The notes beneath the pieces are model-generated. The model had not been told where the DNA came from. It worked only from the letters and a program-made list of their open reading frames with translations, and ran no database searches. This document shows positions 31,645 through 41,730 of a stretch of 64,000 bases of DNA, one piece after another (the stretch's first letter is position 1; the number at the start of each line of letters is the position of its first letter). Location: NCBI GenBank assembly GCA_019448385.1, contig JAGTXO010000024.1:164001-228000 (forward strand), given 5' to 3'. A program made the position numbers and the translations under genes. Source of the stretch: Diacronema lutheri. Taxonomy: Eukaryota > Haptophyta > Pavlovophyceae > Pavlovales > Pavlovaceae.

Positions 31645-34600
31645 ATGTCGGACATCCGCGCCTTCTTCGGCGGCGGCGGCGCACCGAAGAAGGCTCCGGC
31701 CAAGACACCGGCCAAGAGCCCACCGAAAAGCGCGCCCGCCGCAGGCGTGGGCGCGTCCGCCAAGGAGCCGCCGGCCGCCGCGCCGAAGCCGGCGCCAAAG
31801 CCGACAGCGCACGCACGCGCGAGCTCGTCGGACGACGTGATTGAGGTTGACGCGGCCTCATTCTTCGGCGCCGCCGGCGCCAAGGCGCGCTCGCCGGCGC
31901 GCGCCGCGCCCGGTCGCGCGCCCGCGCCGTCGACCACGGCTGCGCAGGTGGCCGCGCTGCGGCCGGCCGCGTCCCCCGCGCGGGGCAAGGCGGCCGCCGG
32001 CGCGCGCGCGCCGAGCGAAGAGCGCACGCCGCCGCACCCGCCAGCGACGCCCAAAGCTGACACGGGCAGCAAGCGCGAGCGGTGCGCCGCGCCCTCGCGC
32101 GCGCGCGCGCGCGCGAGCCGCGCGCGGCCGCCACGCGCGCGCGCATGCGCGGGGCTCACGCAGCTGCCGGTGCGCGCGCGCCTCGACGCGCGCCGCCGCG
32201 CAGCAAGCCGCAGCACGACGCGGTCGTTGAGCCGCAGGCGAAGCTGGCCCGATCGGCTGCCGCCGCCGTTGCGGCCGCGCCCACCCACGCGCCGGCACCC
32301 GCGCCCGCCGCGCCCGCCGCGCCTGCCGCGCCCGCCGCGCCCGCCGCGCCCGCCGCGCCCGCCGCGCGCGCGGACGGCGGCGCGGACGGCGCACCGCAGG
32401 GCCTGAGCCAGTGTCTGCTGGGCTGCACGTTCGTGCTGACGGGCGAGTTCCCGCGCATCGGCTCGCGCGAGGGCGCGGAAGACCTGGTGAAGGAGTATGG
32501 CGGGCGAGTAACGAGCTCCGTCTCTGGCAAGACGACCTACCTGCTGCGCGGTGTCGACCACTCAGATCCGACGCGGCTGCAGGACGGGAGCAAGGTGGAG
32601 ACGGCGCTCGCGCGGGAGGTGCCGATGCTGTCCGAGGCCGAGTTCCTCGACCTCATCCGCGACTCGCCCCGTTGCCTCCCCGAGCGCGTGCGGCAGCTCG
32701 GCGCCAAGGCGGCGGACGCGGGCGCCAAGGCGGCCAAGGCGGCGCTCGGCCGCGCGACGGCGGCCTCGCCGCTCGCGCGCGCGGGCGCGCGCGGCGCAGG
32801 CGCCGCCGCCACCGCCGCCGCGCGTCCGAGCGGCGCGGCGAGCAGCGCCGCCGGGCCGCCGGTCTCTGATGCGTCGCTGTGGACGGACAGGTACGCGCCC
32901 GCGTCCTTCGACGAGCTCATCGGCAACGGCGCGGCGGCCAAGCGGCTGTGCGACTGGCTGCGCGAGTTCGCGGCGGGGAGGGCCGAGCGCCGCGCCGCGC
33001 TCCTTTCCGGCCCGCCCGGCATCGGCAAGACCACCGCCGCCAAGCTCGCGGCGCGCCTCGCCGGGCTCGATGCGGTCGAGTTCAACGCGTCGGACGTGCG
33101 CTCCAAGGGGTCGATCAAGCTGCATGCAGCGGCGATGGCGGACAACCACACGCTGCTCGACTACCAGCTCGCGCAGCGCGCGGCCGTGCCGCCCGCCGCC
33201 GCCGGCGCCACCGCCGGCGCGGCGCACGGGCGCGGCCGGCTCGCTCTCGTGATGGACGAGGTGGACGGGATGGGTGGCGGCGACCGCGGCGGGATGCAGG
33301 AGCTGATCAACGTGATCAAGCACACGCGCGTGCCGATCATCTGCATCTGCAACGACAGGCAGGACAGCAAGGTGCGCTCGCTCGCCAACTACTGCGTCGA
33401 CATCCGCTTCCAACGCCCGCCCGCCGCGACGATCGCCAAGCGGCTCGCGCTCATCGCCGCGCGCGAGGGCGTGCCCATGGAGCCGGCAGCGCTCGAGAAG
33501 GTGGCCGAGGTCGCGCGCAACGACATCCGGCAGGTGCTCAACGTGCTGCAGATGTGGCGGCCGAGCGCGGCGGCGGCGGCCGCCGGCCCCGCGCGCGCGC
33601 TCGGCTTTGGCGAGGTGAAGGCGCGGCTTGGCTCGGCAGACAAGGATGTGGCCCTCAACGTCTTCGACTTTGCGCCGCGCTTCTTCGCGCCCGGCGCGCT
33701 CACCGTCGAGGAGCGGCTGCGCCTCTACTTTGCCGACGACCTGGCTCCCCTCTTCGTGCAGGAGAACTACCTCGCGTCGAGGCCCGCGCGCTGCCGGCAG
33801 GGCGACGAGCTCGCGCATCTCAACGTGCGCGCCGCGCGCGGACCTGGCGTGCGCCGCCGCGCGCCGCGCTACGCTCATCGCCGCGCCGCACCGCGCCGCG
33901 CCGCGCGCCGCGCTGGGCAGCTCGTGGCCGCGGCGGCGAACGCGATCTCGGAGGGCGACATTGCGCAGACGGCGGTTATGCGGCGAGGCCAATGGGAGCT
34001 CGCGCCCTTTTGCGGGATTATGTCGTCGGTGCTGCCCGGGTACATCGTGCAGGGCGGCCTCTCGGGCAGCTCCGCGCGCTTCCCCACTTGGCTCGGGCGC
34101 AACTCGACCGTGAGCAAGAACCGGCGCCTCGCGCGCGACCTGCACGCGCACATGATGGCGCACACGAGCGCCGGCAAGCTTCAGACGTTGCTTTGCTACC
34201 TGCCCGCGCTGCACCACGCGCTCACCGGCCCACTCGCGCAGAGCGGCGCGGTGCGTCGCACGCGCCGCCGCGCCGCGCCGCGCCGCGCGCGCGCGCGCGC
34301 GCTGCGCCCGCCCGCTCACACGACCGACCAACCGACCGACCAACCGACCAACCAACCAACCGACCAACCGACCGCGCCGCTTCGCGCGCCGCACCGCACC
34401 GCGCCTGCGCGCGCGCGCGCGCGCAGGGCGGGATCGACGCGGTCGTCGAGGCGATGATGGAGTACGGGCTTGACAGGGACGATTTTGACGCCGTCCTCGC
34501 GTTCCTCGACCTGCTCGCGCCAAAGGCCTCGGGTGCGCCGCGCTCCGCGTGCCCCGTCGTCGCCGTCGCGCGCGCCCGTGGCGATGCCTTGGCCCACTGC

Positions 34601-35169
34601 GCGAAAGGCGGCGCCTGAGGCGCGCGCTGAGGCGCGCGCGCCGCGTGCCGTGCCCGTTCTTTTGCCGCCACTTCTGGTTTTCTCCTTTCCTTTCTGGTGA
34701 CATCCGTGCGACGCACGCGCCCGCCTGCGCGCGCCGCGTGGCAGACGGCAGTGCGGCCACCGACCGCTCGGTGCTGCCGTCCAAGGCGTTTGAGACGCTC
34801 GACCGCGCGACCAAGGCCGCGTTCACGCGCCGCTATAACGAGCGCAGGCCGGGCGAGGCGCACAAGGTGGGCAAGCACGTCGCGAGCGGCGTGGACTCGC
34901 GCGCGGGCGCGGACGGCGCCGCGGACGACGAGGACGCGCCCGCGCGAGACGAGGGCAAGGCGCTGGACGACGACGGCGAGGGCGACGCGGACGGCGACGC
35001 GGACGGCGGCGACGACGACGACGTGAAGAACGACCGGCTCGTCAAGGCCAAGGCCAAGGGCGCGGCGAAGAGGGGCGCCACGCCCGGCGGCAAGGCGGCC
35101 GCCGGCGGCAAGCGCGCGCCCGCCGAGGGCGCCACGCCCGCCGGCGGTGGCAAGCGCGCCAAGAAGTGA
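31645..35169 (+). CDS. RFC1: Replication factor C large subunit
   Basis: Five exons (31645-32081, 32204-33824, 33921-34250, about 34427-34532, 34745-35169) give 972 residues. MSDIRAFFG is a PCNA-binding-box-like start, as in other RFC1 proteins. A BRCT domain lies at about 212-308 (CTFVLTGEFPRIGSREGAED, VSGKTTYLLRG). The AAA+ module has LWTDRYAPASFDELIGN, Walker A SGPPGIGKTTAAK about 414 and Walker B LVMDEVDGM about 493. The RFC1-specific collar follows (GDIAQTAVMRRGQWELAPFC, VSKNRRLARDLHAHM), then an acidic/basic tail. It loads PCNA onto primed DNA in the nucleus. Donors are GTGCGC three times and GTGCGT once. Confidence 0.96.
34320..34374 (+). repeat. Tetranucleotide satellite in RFC1 intron 3
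   Basis: Alternating accg and acca units (accgaccaaccgaccgacca and similar) occupy about 55 bp of the intron 34251-34426. Confidence 0.85.
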
Positions 35170-35357
35170 GGCCTGCACGGCTCGTCGGGCTGCGGCGCCG
35201 CGCCTCTGCCGCTCGTAGACCCCACGTGGTGTTGTTTCCTCTTCTTCCGGCCTGTGGTCAGCAGCGGGGACGGGCGAAATGCAAACGGGTGCTCCGCCTG
35301 GGACCACCCGTCTCTACTCGGTTGTGCCTCGGCGCAGGCACGTCCGACGCCGGCGAG

Positions 35358-35870
35358 TCAACTCGAGTTTTCGATCTCCTTGAGCAGCGAGGTCGTGAGC
35401 TTGGCGCGCAGGCGGACGTCCTTGGCGGTGAGCTGGTGAATGTATAGGGAGAGGGACGCCTTGTCACCGATCGTGGGCTCTGCGCTCGCGAGCTCGTCGC
35501 CGTGCGCGCGCGCCGCCACGCTGTCGCCGTCGCTCCAGTCGGACGCGTGCGGCGCGACCACGTCGCCGTACGGATACGCCGGCTCGAGCGCGCGAGGCTC
35601 GCCCCGCGGGTAAGGCGCTGCCGATCCCCACCGCGGCGGCGAGGCGTGCCGCGCCCGCGCGTGCCGCTCGGCCGCATAGGCGTCGTGCGCGTCGGCGTCG
35701 TGCGCGTCGGCGTCGTCGTCGCGTGCCACAAATTGCGGCCGCGCGGCCGCATGCGTGTGGCGACGATGCGGGCTGCCGACGGGCTCGGGCGTCCTCGGCT
35801 GGTTGTAGCTGTCGCCGAGCGAGCGCGTGCCGCGCGAGGCCGAGAGGATGGCGAAGACGTCGTCGTTCAT
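35358..35870 (-). CDS. Hypothetical 170-residue protein
   Basis: An intronless frame from the ATG at 35870, starting [20 protein letters not shown]. It contains a His/Asp/Ala repeat ([20 protein letters not shown]) and ends in a conserved-looking helix ([20 protein letters not shown], then [14 protein letters not shown]). I do not recognise the family. It is compact and hydrophilic, without a signal peptide or membrane segment. It is convergent with RFC1 and divergent from DapF, with 94 bp between starts. A longer start at 35900 is possible. Confidence 0.6.
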   Translation of the reverse strand: MNDDVFAILSASRGTRSLGDSYNQPRTPEPVGSPHRRHTHAAARPQFVARDDDADAHDADAHDAYAAERHARARHASPPRWGSAAPYPRGEPRALEPAYPYGDVVAPHASDWSDGDSVAARAHGDELASAEPTIGDKASLSLYIHQLTAKDVRLRAKLTTSLLKEIENSS

Positions 35871-35964
35871 CCGGCTGCAGCGCGCACGACGGCCCGCCAA
35901 AACTGGAGATCAGACTTTTTACTTGCCACCATCAAAGCTGCGCCCGTGGCATCAGCTCGTCTCC

Positions 35965-36972
35965 ATGTGGGCGGTGGCGCTGTGCGCGGCCGCGGCCGTG
36001 GTGCGCGCGCGGCCGATGATGGGCGCGGGCGGCTCGCAGCTCGCCTTCTCAAAGTACCACGGTACGCGCGCGGGTCCCATCGCGAACGCGTGCGCGTGCG
36101 CCGTGCGCCGCGCTCATCCGGCCGGCCGCGCGCGCCCGCGCCCAGGCATCGGCAACGACTTTATCCTCGTGGACAACCGCGCGTCGCGCGAGCTGCTGCT
36201 CACACCCGCGCAGGCCGAGCGCATGTGCGACCGCAATTTCGGCATCGGCGGCGACGGCGTGATCTTTGCGCTGCCCGGCGAGGACGGCGCCGACTATGCG
36301 ATGCGCATCATCAACTCGGACGGCTCCGAGCCCGAGATGTGCGGCAACGGGATCCGGTGCATGGCCAAGTTTGTCGCCGCGCTCGAGGGCCGCGCAACAT
36401 CGCACACGTACACCATCTCGACGCGCGCCGGCCCGATCATCCCAGCGCTCACCGCGGACGGCCTCGTCGCCGTCGACATGGGCCGGCCGATCCTCGACGG
36501 CGCGAAGGTGCCCACGACGCTGCCCGCCGACGCGAGCGGCCGCGTGATCGGCGCGCCGCTCGACGTGGCGGGCAGGCGGTGGGCGGTGACGTGCGTCTCG
36601 ATGGGCAACCCGCACGCGATCGTGTTCGTCGACTCGCTCGACGAGAGCAGCCTACCCCTCTCGACGATTGGGCCGCTCTTTGAAAAGCACGCCGCCTTCC
36701 CGGCGCGCACCAACACCGAATTCGTCAAAGTGCTCTCGCGCACGCACCTGCAGATGCGCGTGTGGGAGCGCGGCGCCGGCGCGACGCTCGCATGCGGCAC
36801 GGGCGCGTGCGCGCTGCTCGTCGCCGCCGTGCTTAACGGCCTCGCCGAGCGCAGGGCGACTGTCTCGCTACCTGGCGGCGACCTCGAGATCGAGTGGCGT
36901 GAGTCCGACGGCAAGATCACGATGACCGGCCCGGCCGAGCTGGCGTACACTGGGCACGTGGCGCTCGACTGA
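35965..36972 (+). CDS. dapF: Diaminopimelate epimerase (probably plastid)
   Basis: Two exons, 35965-36061 and 36146-36972, give 307 residues. A hydrophobic leader ([17 protein letters not shown]) suggests ER/plastid entry. The splice recreates [17 protein letters not shown], the family N-terminus. Catalytic cysteines are in [16 protein letters not shown] and [16 protein letters not shown], with [10 protein letters not shown] between. The enzyme converts LL- to meso-diaminopimelate in lysine biosynthesis, a plastid pathway in algae. The 84-nt intron (GTACGC donor) is a multiple of three without a stop, so unspliced RNA would still read through with 28 extra residues in front of the active domain. 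Confidence 0.95.
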   Translation: MWAVALCAAAAVVRARPMMGAGGSQLAFSKYHGTRAGPIANACACAVRRAHPAGRARPRPGIGNDFILVDNRASRELLLTPAQAERMCDRNFGIGGDGVIFALPGEDGADYAMRIINSDGSEPEMCGNGIRCMAKFVAALEGRATSHTYTISTRAGPIIPALTADGLVAVDMGRPILDGAKVPTTLPADASGRVIGAPLDVAGRRWAVTCVSMGNPHAIVFVDSLDESSLPLSTIGPLFEKHAAFPARTNTEFVKVLSRTHLQMRVWERGAGATLACGTGACALLVAAVLNGLAERRATVSLPGGDLEIEWRESDGKITMTGPAELAYTGHVALD

Positions 36973-36979
36973 GCGTAGA

Positions 36980-37003
36980 GGGGGGGGGGGGGGGGGGGGG
37001 GGG
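36980..37003. repeat. Poly-G run of 24
   Basis: It lies between the convergent stops of DapF and the AlkB-like gene. Quadruplex potential; the length is possibly imprecise. Confidence 0.85.
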
Positions 37004-37044
37004 CTGCAGGCACTGCTATGCTGGCGGCGAACGGCACTCGGGCC

Positions 37045-37903
37045 TCAGGCGGCCGGAGTCGCGGGCACGACGGCCATCTTTGGCGGCTGGTACGCGCGCG
37101 CGAGAGCCGCGCGCTCGTCGCGCCGCGCCTTGTCAAAATCGTCCTGCTCCTTCATGTCGGCCGAGAATTTGAAGAAGCGGAACTCCTCCTCGCGGCCGAG
37201 CACCTCGGGTGCGTCGCGGAACGTGAACGAGAAGCGCAGCGGGCCGGGTTCGAATCCGTCCATCCACGGCGGCGTCGTATCGAGCAGAATCTCCTCGATC
37301 GTGTGCAGAATGTACCGGCACGGCCCTCCGAAGAGGAGCACGTCGCCCGACTCGAGCACGACCGACTGGCCCTCGTCCTGCCGCTCGTGCTTCCATCCAA
37401 ACCGGCACGCCGCGCCGAGAGAGAGGTTGACGACCGGGTGGTCCGACTGCGCGCGAACGCGCGGCGCGCGCACGCGGCGCGGCGGCGGCGGCAGGTGTGC
37501 TCGCGTGCCAACCAGCCCGCGCGCGGCGCAGCGCGGCGCGCGGCGCGCGGCGCACCTTCCCGTCGTTCTCGTAGATGTCACGGTGCCACATGAGGCCGTC
37601 GCGCGTGAGGTAGCAGTTGATCAGCAGGTGCGTGAAGAGCATGGGCGGCATGGTTGGGTCGACGCGCCGCGCCTCTGCGACGGCCGCGTCGCACGTGGCC
37701 TTGTAGTGCGCCGCGAAGCGCTCGGCGCGGTCGTAGATCCGGCCTCGGCCGGCCGCGGCGTTGAGCGCGCCATCCTTGTAGAAGCCGCCGTTGCCCTGGC
37801 CGATCGCCCACGCCTCGCGGGCTGTTCGCTCCTCCTCCGCGCTCGAGAGCAGGCCGCGCACAACGACGAGGCCCGGCTCGAGGACGGTTGCGCTGGGCGG
37901 CAT
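37045..37903 (-). CDS. AlkB-like 2-oxoglutarate/Fe(II) dioxygenase
   Basis: Two exons, 37903-37556 and 37446-37045, join in phase to 249 residues. The double-stranded beta-helix motifs are clear: LLINCYLTRDGLMWHRDIYE (iron ligands His and Asp), VVNLSLGAACRFGW, LESGDVLLFGGPCRYILHTI (distal His) and RFSFTFRD (Arg for 2-oxoglutarate). AlkB homologues demethylate DNA, RNA or protein; which substrate applies cannot be told. The tail is charged and ends VVPATPAA. The intron starts GTGCGC. Parts of exon 1 recur in rearranged order just upstream of the gene at 37985-38158. Confidence 0.85.
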
Positions 37904-37984
37904 TCTTGAGCGTGCCGCTCTCCGGTGGACGGGTTGGGAGACTTTCGCGCGCTCTATTTTTGTAAAGAGCCGGACACGCGTCGA

Positions 37985-38158
37985 CTGCTCTCGAGCGCGG
38001 AGGAGGAGCGAACAGCCCGCGGAGCCGTTCGAGCAGTTGGGAGGGCATGCCATCCTTGTAGAAGCCGACGCGTATACCCGCCGCACGGTTGCGGTGGGCG
38101 GCATCTGTCGTGGCCGCACGTGTCGGACGCCATGGCCGTGCGGCGGGTATACGCGTCG
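37985..38158. repeat. Mosaic of inverted and direct copies of AlkB exon 1 pieces
   Basis: A 37-bp stretch at 37985-38021 is the perfect reverse complement of 37816-37852 inside AlkB exon 1. A 19-bp stretch at 38049-38067 is a direct copy of 37769-37787 (gccatccttgtagaagccg). About 22 bp at 38083-38104 nearly match 37882-37903. A perfect 23-bp inverted repeat, 38066-38088 with 38136-38158 (core gcgtatacccgccgcacgg), closes the block around a 47-nt loop. Confidence 0.85.
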
Positions 38159-38256
38159 ACTGCACGCGTGGCCTGACCACAGGGCGGGCCACGCACGCAT
38201 TCGATGCCGGTTCAAGCACGCGAGCACCTGCGCGGCCGCGCGCGCAGTCGCGCGGC

Positions 38257-39744
38257 TCACGAGCGCGCCTTGCGGTGCTGCGCCATCGGCTCGATGAGCG
38301 CGCCGGCGGCCACGTTGAGCCGCTTGCGCGTGAGCTGCTCGTGCGACTTGGTCGTGTTCCACTCCTGCCACGCGCACACGTTTGCGTGCGAGATGTGAGG
38401 AGCCGCGTTAGCGTGAGCTTCCGCGGCTGCGGGTAGGGACGCGGAGCGGCGCACGCGGCGCGCCGCTGCGGCCGAGCGCGCGCCGCGCGCGCCGCTCCGC
38501 GCACACCTTGCCGAGCGGGTGGCGCGTGGCCTGCTCGTACTGCTCGCGCGAGGTGAACGGGTAGGGCACGGCCTCGAGCGTGTACTTTGCAAGCTGCGGC
38601 GCGCGGCGCGCAGGGCAGACCCAGACATCGCGAGGATTGGCGGACGGTTACGGATCAAGGCGGGACAGATGTCGCGAGGATTGGCGGACGGTTACGGATC
38701 AAGGCGGGAGGTCGCGCCGCGCGCACGGCGCCGCGCGCGAGGCCGTGCACGCGCGCGCGCGCGTGTGTGTGCGCGCGCGCACCTTCTTATCCCTCCGCTC
38801 GGAGATGTGCACGTGCTGCAAGGCCGCGTCCTGCCGCTTGGACGCGGCCGCGCGGATCTTCGCGCGCAGCTCCGCCTCGCGCTCCGCCTTGCGCGCCTCG
38901 GCTTTGCGGCTCGGCCGCGAGCCCTGCCCCGCCCACGAGCCCCAGCCGGGCAGCTCCGCCTGCGCACCGGGCGCGAGCGCGCTCGGCAGCTCGGTGCCGA
39001 CAAGGGCCGCCTTGTCCGCCGCAAAGTCCGCCTCGAGCCCGGCGGCGGGGAAGGCGAGCTCGACGAGAGCGCTCTGCGCGGCGGAGAGGAGCGGCGCGGC
39101 CGCAGCCGAGCCGGCGGCATGGCCGTCCGCGTCGTCGTCACCGTCGTCGTCGTCGCCGCCGCCGTCGCCGCCGTCGTCGTCGCCGCCCGCCGCCCGCCGC
39201 TCCGCAGAGGCTGCCTCGTCGGCCGCGAGCGCGTCCGCGCGCGCGAGTGCGCCGCGCGGCCGCTTGGTCGCGGCGGCGCCGGCGGGGCGCGCGCTTCGCT
39301 GGGGCGGCGCGCCCGCGCCGCCCTTGCCCGCGCGCTCGCCGCCCGCCGACGTCCTCGGCGCCGCCGACTCGACTGCGAGCGCGCCGCCAAGGACGACGGC
39401 GCGTCGCGGTGCGCGCTCGACGGCGGCGCGCGCGCCGGCGCCGAAGAGGCCAAAAGTTGACGATGGCGCGTCAACGGCGAGCGCGCGCCACGCGCCGTCG
39501 TCCTCCGCCGCCGCCTCCCGCACCGCCGCCTCGCCCGCCGCGCCCGCGTCCGTGCCGGCGGCGCGCGCGCCGGCGGCCACGGCGGCGCGCTCGCCCGCGC
39601 GCGCGCGCGCGCCGGTTGCCTTGCCGTCAAAGGCGCGGCGCGCGCCCGTGCCGCCACCGCCGCCGCTCGCCGCCGCCGCGTCCGCGTCGAGCTGTGCGAG
39701 CTGCGCCCGCTTGCGCGCGCGCTCCGCGCCGCGCGCGCGCTGCA

Positions 39745-39776
<32 letters not shown>

Positions 39777-41285
39777 GCCGCCGCGCTCGGCGTGCGCTCG
39801 GCGTCCTCCTCCTGCGCGAGCGCGAGCGCAAGCTCGTCGCGGACGAGGCGCAGCTCCGACTCGACCTCCACGCGCCGCCGCTCGATCCCGCGTCGCATGA
39901 AGGGCAGCGCGAGCAGCCCACACCGCGCGCCACCGGTGCCGGCGCTGTCCGCGTCAACCGCGCGCGCGTTGAGCTCGGCGCCCACCGTCCCGAGCTGCGC
40001 GACGGCGCTCTCGAGTGCGCGCCGGCGCTTGCGCGCGCGCCGCCGAGCGTGCTCGCTGTCCGCGTCGCCGCCGTCGCCGCCCTTGCGCGGCCGTGCGGCC
40101 TCGCCGACATCCTCGTCGCCACTGCCGCCTTCGCCTTCGCCTTCGCCTTCGCGTTCGCCGCCGCGCGCGCGCACGTCGTCGTCGTCCGTGTCGCCATCCG
40201 TGTTGTCGCCGCCCTCGCCGTCGTCGTCGTCTTCGTCGCCGTCGCCGTCGTCGCCCTCGCCGTGCCGCGCGTCGTCGTGCCTACGGCGCAGCTCCTCGCC
40301 GAGCTGCAGCTGCTCGGCGAGCGCGGCGCGCGCGGTCGGGTCTACCTTGGCCGCGCGCTGCGTGAGCATTCGGCGCGCCCATTTGGAAGTGTTCCGGTGC
40401 TTCTGCGTCATGCGCTCGACGAGGCGCTGGTGCTCGAGCTTGCGCCGCGCCTCGACGAGCGCCTCGGGCTCGTCGGCGCCCGCGCCGAGCTGCTGCAGCT
40501 GCTCCGCCTGCGCGCGCAGCTGCGTGCGCTCGTCCGCCCTGCGCCGCACCTTGCGGAAGGCGCGAGACTTGATCTTGCCGATCCGCTTCAGCTTGCGCTC
40601 GTGGTGGAAGAGGAGGTCGCGCGACTTTTGCAGCTCGGCCAGACGCGCGCGCGCCTCGTCGGGCGTGACCGCGCGCGCCGCGAGCGCCGTCGACTCGGCC
40701 GCGGCCGCGCGCCGTTCGTCGTCAACACCGCCAGCGTCGCGCAACGCGGCCGCGACGCGCGTCTCGAGCGCGGTGCGCGGCGCGAACTTGTCGGCGAGGC
40801 TGGCGGTGCTCGCGCGCTCCGGCTGGCTCACGCTCATCGGGAACGAGAGCACCTCCGCCTCGCGGAACGCCTTCACCGCGCCTGTCCACCGGCCGAGCTC
40901 GGCATCGACGACCGCCGCGGCCGCCGCGCGCTCGGAGCGCAGTTCGTCAGTTCGCTCGGCGGGCGCGCGCAACGCGAGGCCGCCCGAGGCGCGCGCGGCA
41001 TGCGCGAGCCGGCTCTTGAGCGGGCCGAATTCTGCCGTGTTCCCCACCGCGTCGAGCAGCTTTGCGACCGTCAGCCCGCCGCCGCCGCCGCCGCCCGCCG
41101 CGCCAGACGCCGCGTGCGCGCGCTGGCCGATGGCAAAGTCGCCCTCCGAGACGACCTCGTTGCGGACGCGCGGCGCGACGCGGCGGCCGCGCGCGAGGCC
41201 CAAGCTGCCGAGAAGCTGCGCGTGCGCGCGCTCGTCCAGCTCGGCCGCGCCGCCGTCCGCGCCGCTCTCGTCGTCGTCGTTGTCA

Positions 41286-41319
<34 letters not shown>

Positions 41320-41656
41320 TGCCGACAAACGACTGGCGCTGGCGCGCGCGCTCGCGCTCCGACTCAGCGTCCTGATCGAGCTCGTCCTCGTCGTCGCTCT
41401 CGACCATCGCAAGCCCCGCCAGCTCGGCGTCCTCGTCGAGCGGCACGGCGGCGCGCCGCGCGGGCGGCGGCGGCAGCACGGCGCGCGCGACGCGCGCGGG
41501 CGGGAGTTGCGGCAACTCGTCGTCCTCGTCCGAGGTGATCTCCTCGTCCTCAAAGTCTGAGCCAAGCTCCGGCTCAAAGGTCTCGAGGTCCTCCGTTCGC
41601 CGCCGCTTCACCGCGCCGTCGCCGTCGTCGTCGGAGACATCAAAGTCAGGCACCAT
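38257..41656 (-). CDS. UTP14: Small-subunit processome protein UTP14
   Basis: Three exons, 41656-38783, 38593-38507 and 38364-38257, give 1,022 residues. UTP14 landmarks run in order: KLKRIGKIKSRAFRKVRRR, VERMTQKHRNTSKWARRM, GWGSWAGQG, LQHVHISERRDKK, then across introns LAKYTLEAVPYPFTSREQYE and EWNTTKSHEQLTRKRLNVAA. UTP14 belongs to the U3 snoRNP processome in the nucleolus and activates the helicase Dhr1 in 18S rRNA maturation. Long Asp/Glu/Ala-rich insertions interrupt the conserved blocks. Introns start GTGCGC and GTGTGC. It starts 74 bp from the divergent NOP53. Confidence 0.96.
38628..38709. repeat. 44-bp tandem repeat in UTP14 intron 1
   Basis: Almost two copies of a unit starting tcgcgaggattggcggacgg begin at 38628 and 38672. 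They lie between exon 2 (38593) and the donor at 38782. Confidence 0.9.
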
Positions 41657-41730
41657 CGTGCCTGCCTCGTGGCTCCTCCGCGCCCGGGAGACGCGGACGG
41701 TGGCCGGCGCAGCGTGCAGCTCGCGCGAGG
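41657..41730. promoter_or_regulatory. Bidirectional promoter region of UTP14 and NOP53
   Basis: Only 74 bp separate the two start codons, so both 5' leaders and promoters must share this interval or extend into each other. No TATA-like element is visible; the sequence contains ggctcctccgcgcccgggag. The assignment rests on gene geometry, not on a recognised motif. Confidence 0.55.

Noticed and set aside
37240-37265. tRNA T-loop-like ggttcgaatcc
   Set aside because: It encodes GFEPGP within the AlkB-like gene on the minus strand; no acceptor stem, D-arm or anticodon arm can be drawn around it.
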